DNA of 23,990 bases from Bacteroidales bacterium (GTDB lineage: Bacteria; Bacteroidota; Bacteroidia; Bacteroidales; Bacteroidaceae). Every line of letters starts with the position of its first letter. Position 1 is the first letter of the stretch. The position numbers were made by a program, and so were the translations under genes. Shown here piece by piece: positions 23,631 to 23,990 of the stretch. The stretch covers positions 1-23,990 of the forward strand of contig SFFY01000037.1 of the NCBI GenBank assembly GCA_004556745.1. The letters run 5' to 3'. Under the pieces are notes generated by a model. The model had not been told where the DNA came from. It was given only the letters and a program-made list of their open reading frames with translations, and did not search any database.

Positions 23631-23714
23631 AAACCCTTCAACCCTTCATTCTTGTACTTATTTAATTGATTGTTAGTATTTTGCCGCTGAAGGGTTTGAG
23701 ACACAAACCCTTCA
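23631..23714. repeat. AACCCTTCA repeats and perfect 10-bp inverted repeat
   Basis: AACCCTTCA occurs twice in overlapping tandem at 23632-23647. TGAAGGGTTT (23688-23697) and AAACCCTTCA (23705-23714) then form a perfect hairpin with a 7-nt loop. I recall similar 'acccttca' iterations in Bacteroidales intergenic and mobile-element borders. No gene is visible between 23483 and the window end. Confidence 0.65.
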
Positions 23715-23804
23715 CAACCATTCATTGCAGAGTTTGCGAAGAATGCCCTTCTTCCTACCTTCTGCTCGGTATTTCAAGGCAGATATTTTTTGCTAAGTCC
23801 TTGA

Positions 23805-23990
23805 AATTTTTTCTTTGCTCCGTGACAGTTTTCACTATCTGCGCAGGAAAAGTTTGTTACAAACTTGCTAACATGTATTACAAAGTTTGTAACATGCGTT
23901 ACAAAGTTTCTAACATGTGTTACAAACTTTGTAACAAATCATTCTTATATAATCGGAAAAATTATCTTGCTGATAATGAAAACTATCTTG
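23805..23990. repeat. 21-bp-period palindromic repeat array, right copy
   Basis: Units related to TTACAAAGTTTGTAAC start at 23857, 23878, 23899 and 23920, exactly 21 bp apart, with spacers atgta, atgcg and atgtg. ATTATC (23961) and ACTATC (23982) follow 21 bp apart. AGTTTTCACTATCT (23827-23840) precedes the array, as it does in the left copy (44-57), and the 36-bp blocks 22-57 and 23805-23840 align without gaps. Orientation is the same as in the left copy. The copy probably continues past the window. Confidence 0.9.

Noticed and set aside
23631..23714. AACCCTTCA repeats as a plasmid or phage replication origin
   Set aside because: Only a few iterations are present and there is no initiator gene nearby; reported as a repeat only.

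Overview
The window comes from a fairly GC-rich member of the Bacteroidales, most likely a Prevotella-like Prevotellaceae. Several things point there: promoters of the TTTG-N~20-TAnnTTTG type with A/T-rich leaders instead of strong Shine-Dalgarno sites; SPII lipoproteins and secreted proteins with a C-terminal 'NxQGQRI' tail; a six-domain ribosomal protein S1 with a Bacteroidetes-style basic tail; and dispersed intergenic repeats that I recall as common in this group. I see no tRNA, rRNA, CRISPR array, transposase, integrase or phage gene.

Layout. 1-504: a repeat array followed by a promoter. 505-4122 (+): two secreted proteins, an Omp28/CARDB-type protein and a propeller-like protein, with homologous C-terminal tails; a bidirectional terminator follows. 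4199-5359 (-): an AAA_14/DUF4143 ATPase under an inverted repeat that overlaps its promoter. 5472-8942 (-): a four-gene run read as DUF59/SufT-like protein, LpxH-like phosphoesterase, NatA-like ATPase and NatB-like permease. 9191-10887 (-): a glycosyltransferase and radC with a 4-bp overlap. 11188-14502 (-): two lipoproteins, a linear-amide C-N hydrolase and a 637-residue protein of unknown function with a possible pore-forming-toxin-like half. These are divergent from 14759-15775 (+), a six-TM LuxR-type regulator. 15955-19034 (-): a two-gene secreted-protein operon. 19560-20816 (+): a second AAA_14/DUF4143 ATPase behind a perfect palindrome. 20937-22724 (-): rpsA. 22725-23990: the rpsA leader, a pair of tiny membrane proteins, hairpins, and a second copy of the repeat array.

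The most unusual items are non-coding or very small. Both ends of the window carry the same array of palindromic units on a 21-bp lattice, about 23.8 kb apart and in the same orientation. Two adjacent tiny membrane-protein genes (52 and 55 codons) share a nearly identical leader. Two diverged AAA_14 ATPases each sit directly behind a different dyad that overlaps the transcription start. The lipoprotein/hydrolase/membrane-LuxR locus has duplicated palindromic -7 elements and a 32-bp-spaced direct repeat in its divergent promoter region, and is the best candidate for an uncharacterised sensing-and-secretion module. All of this comes from reading the sequence; no database search was run.
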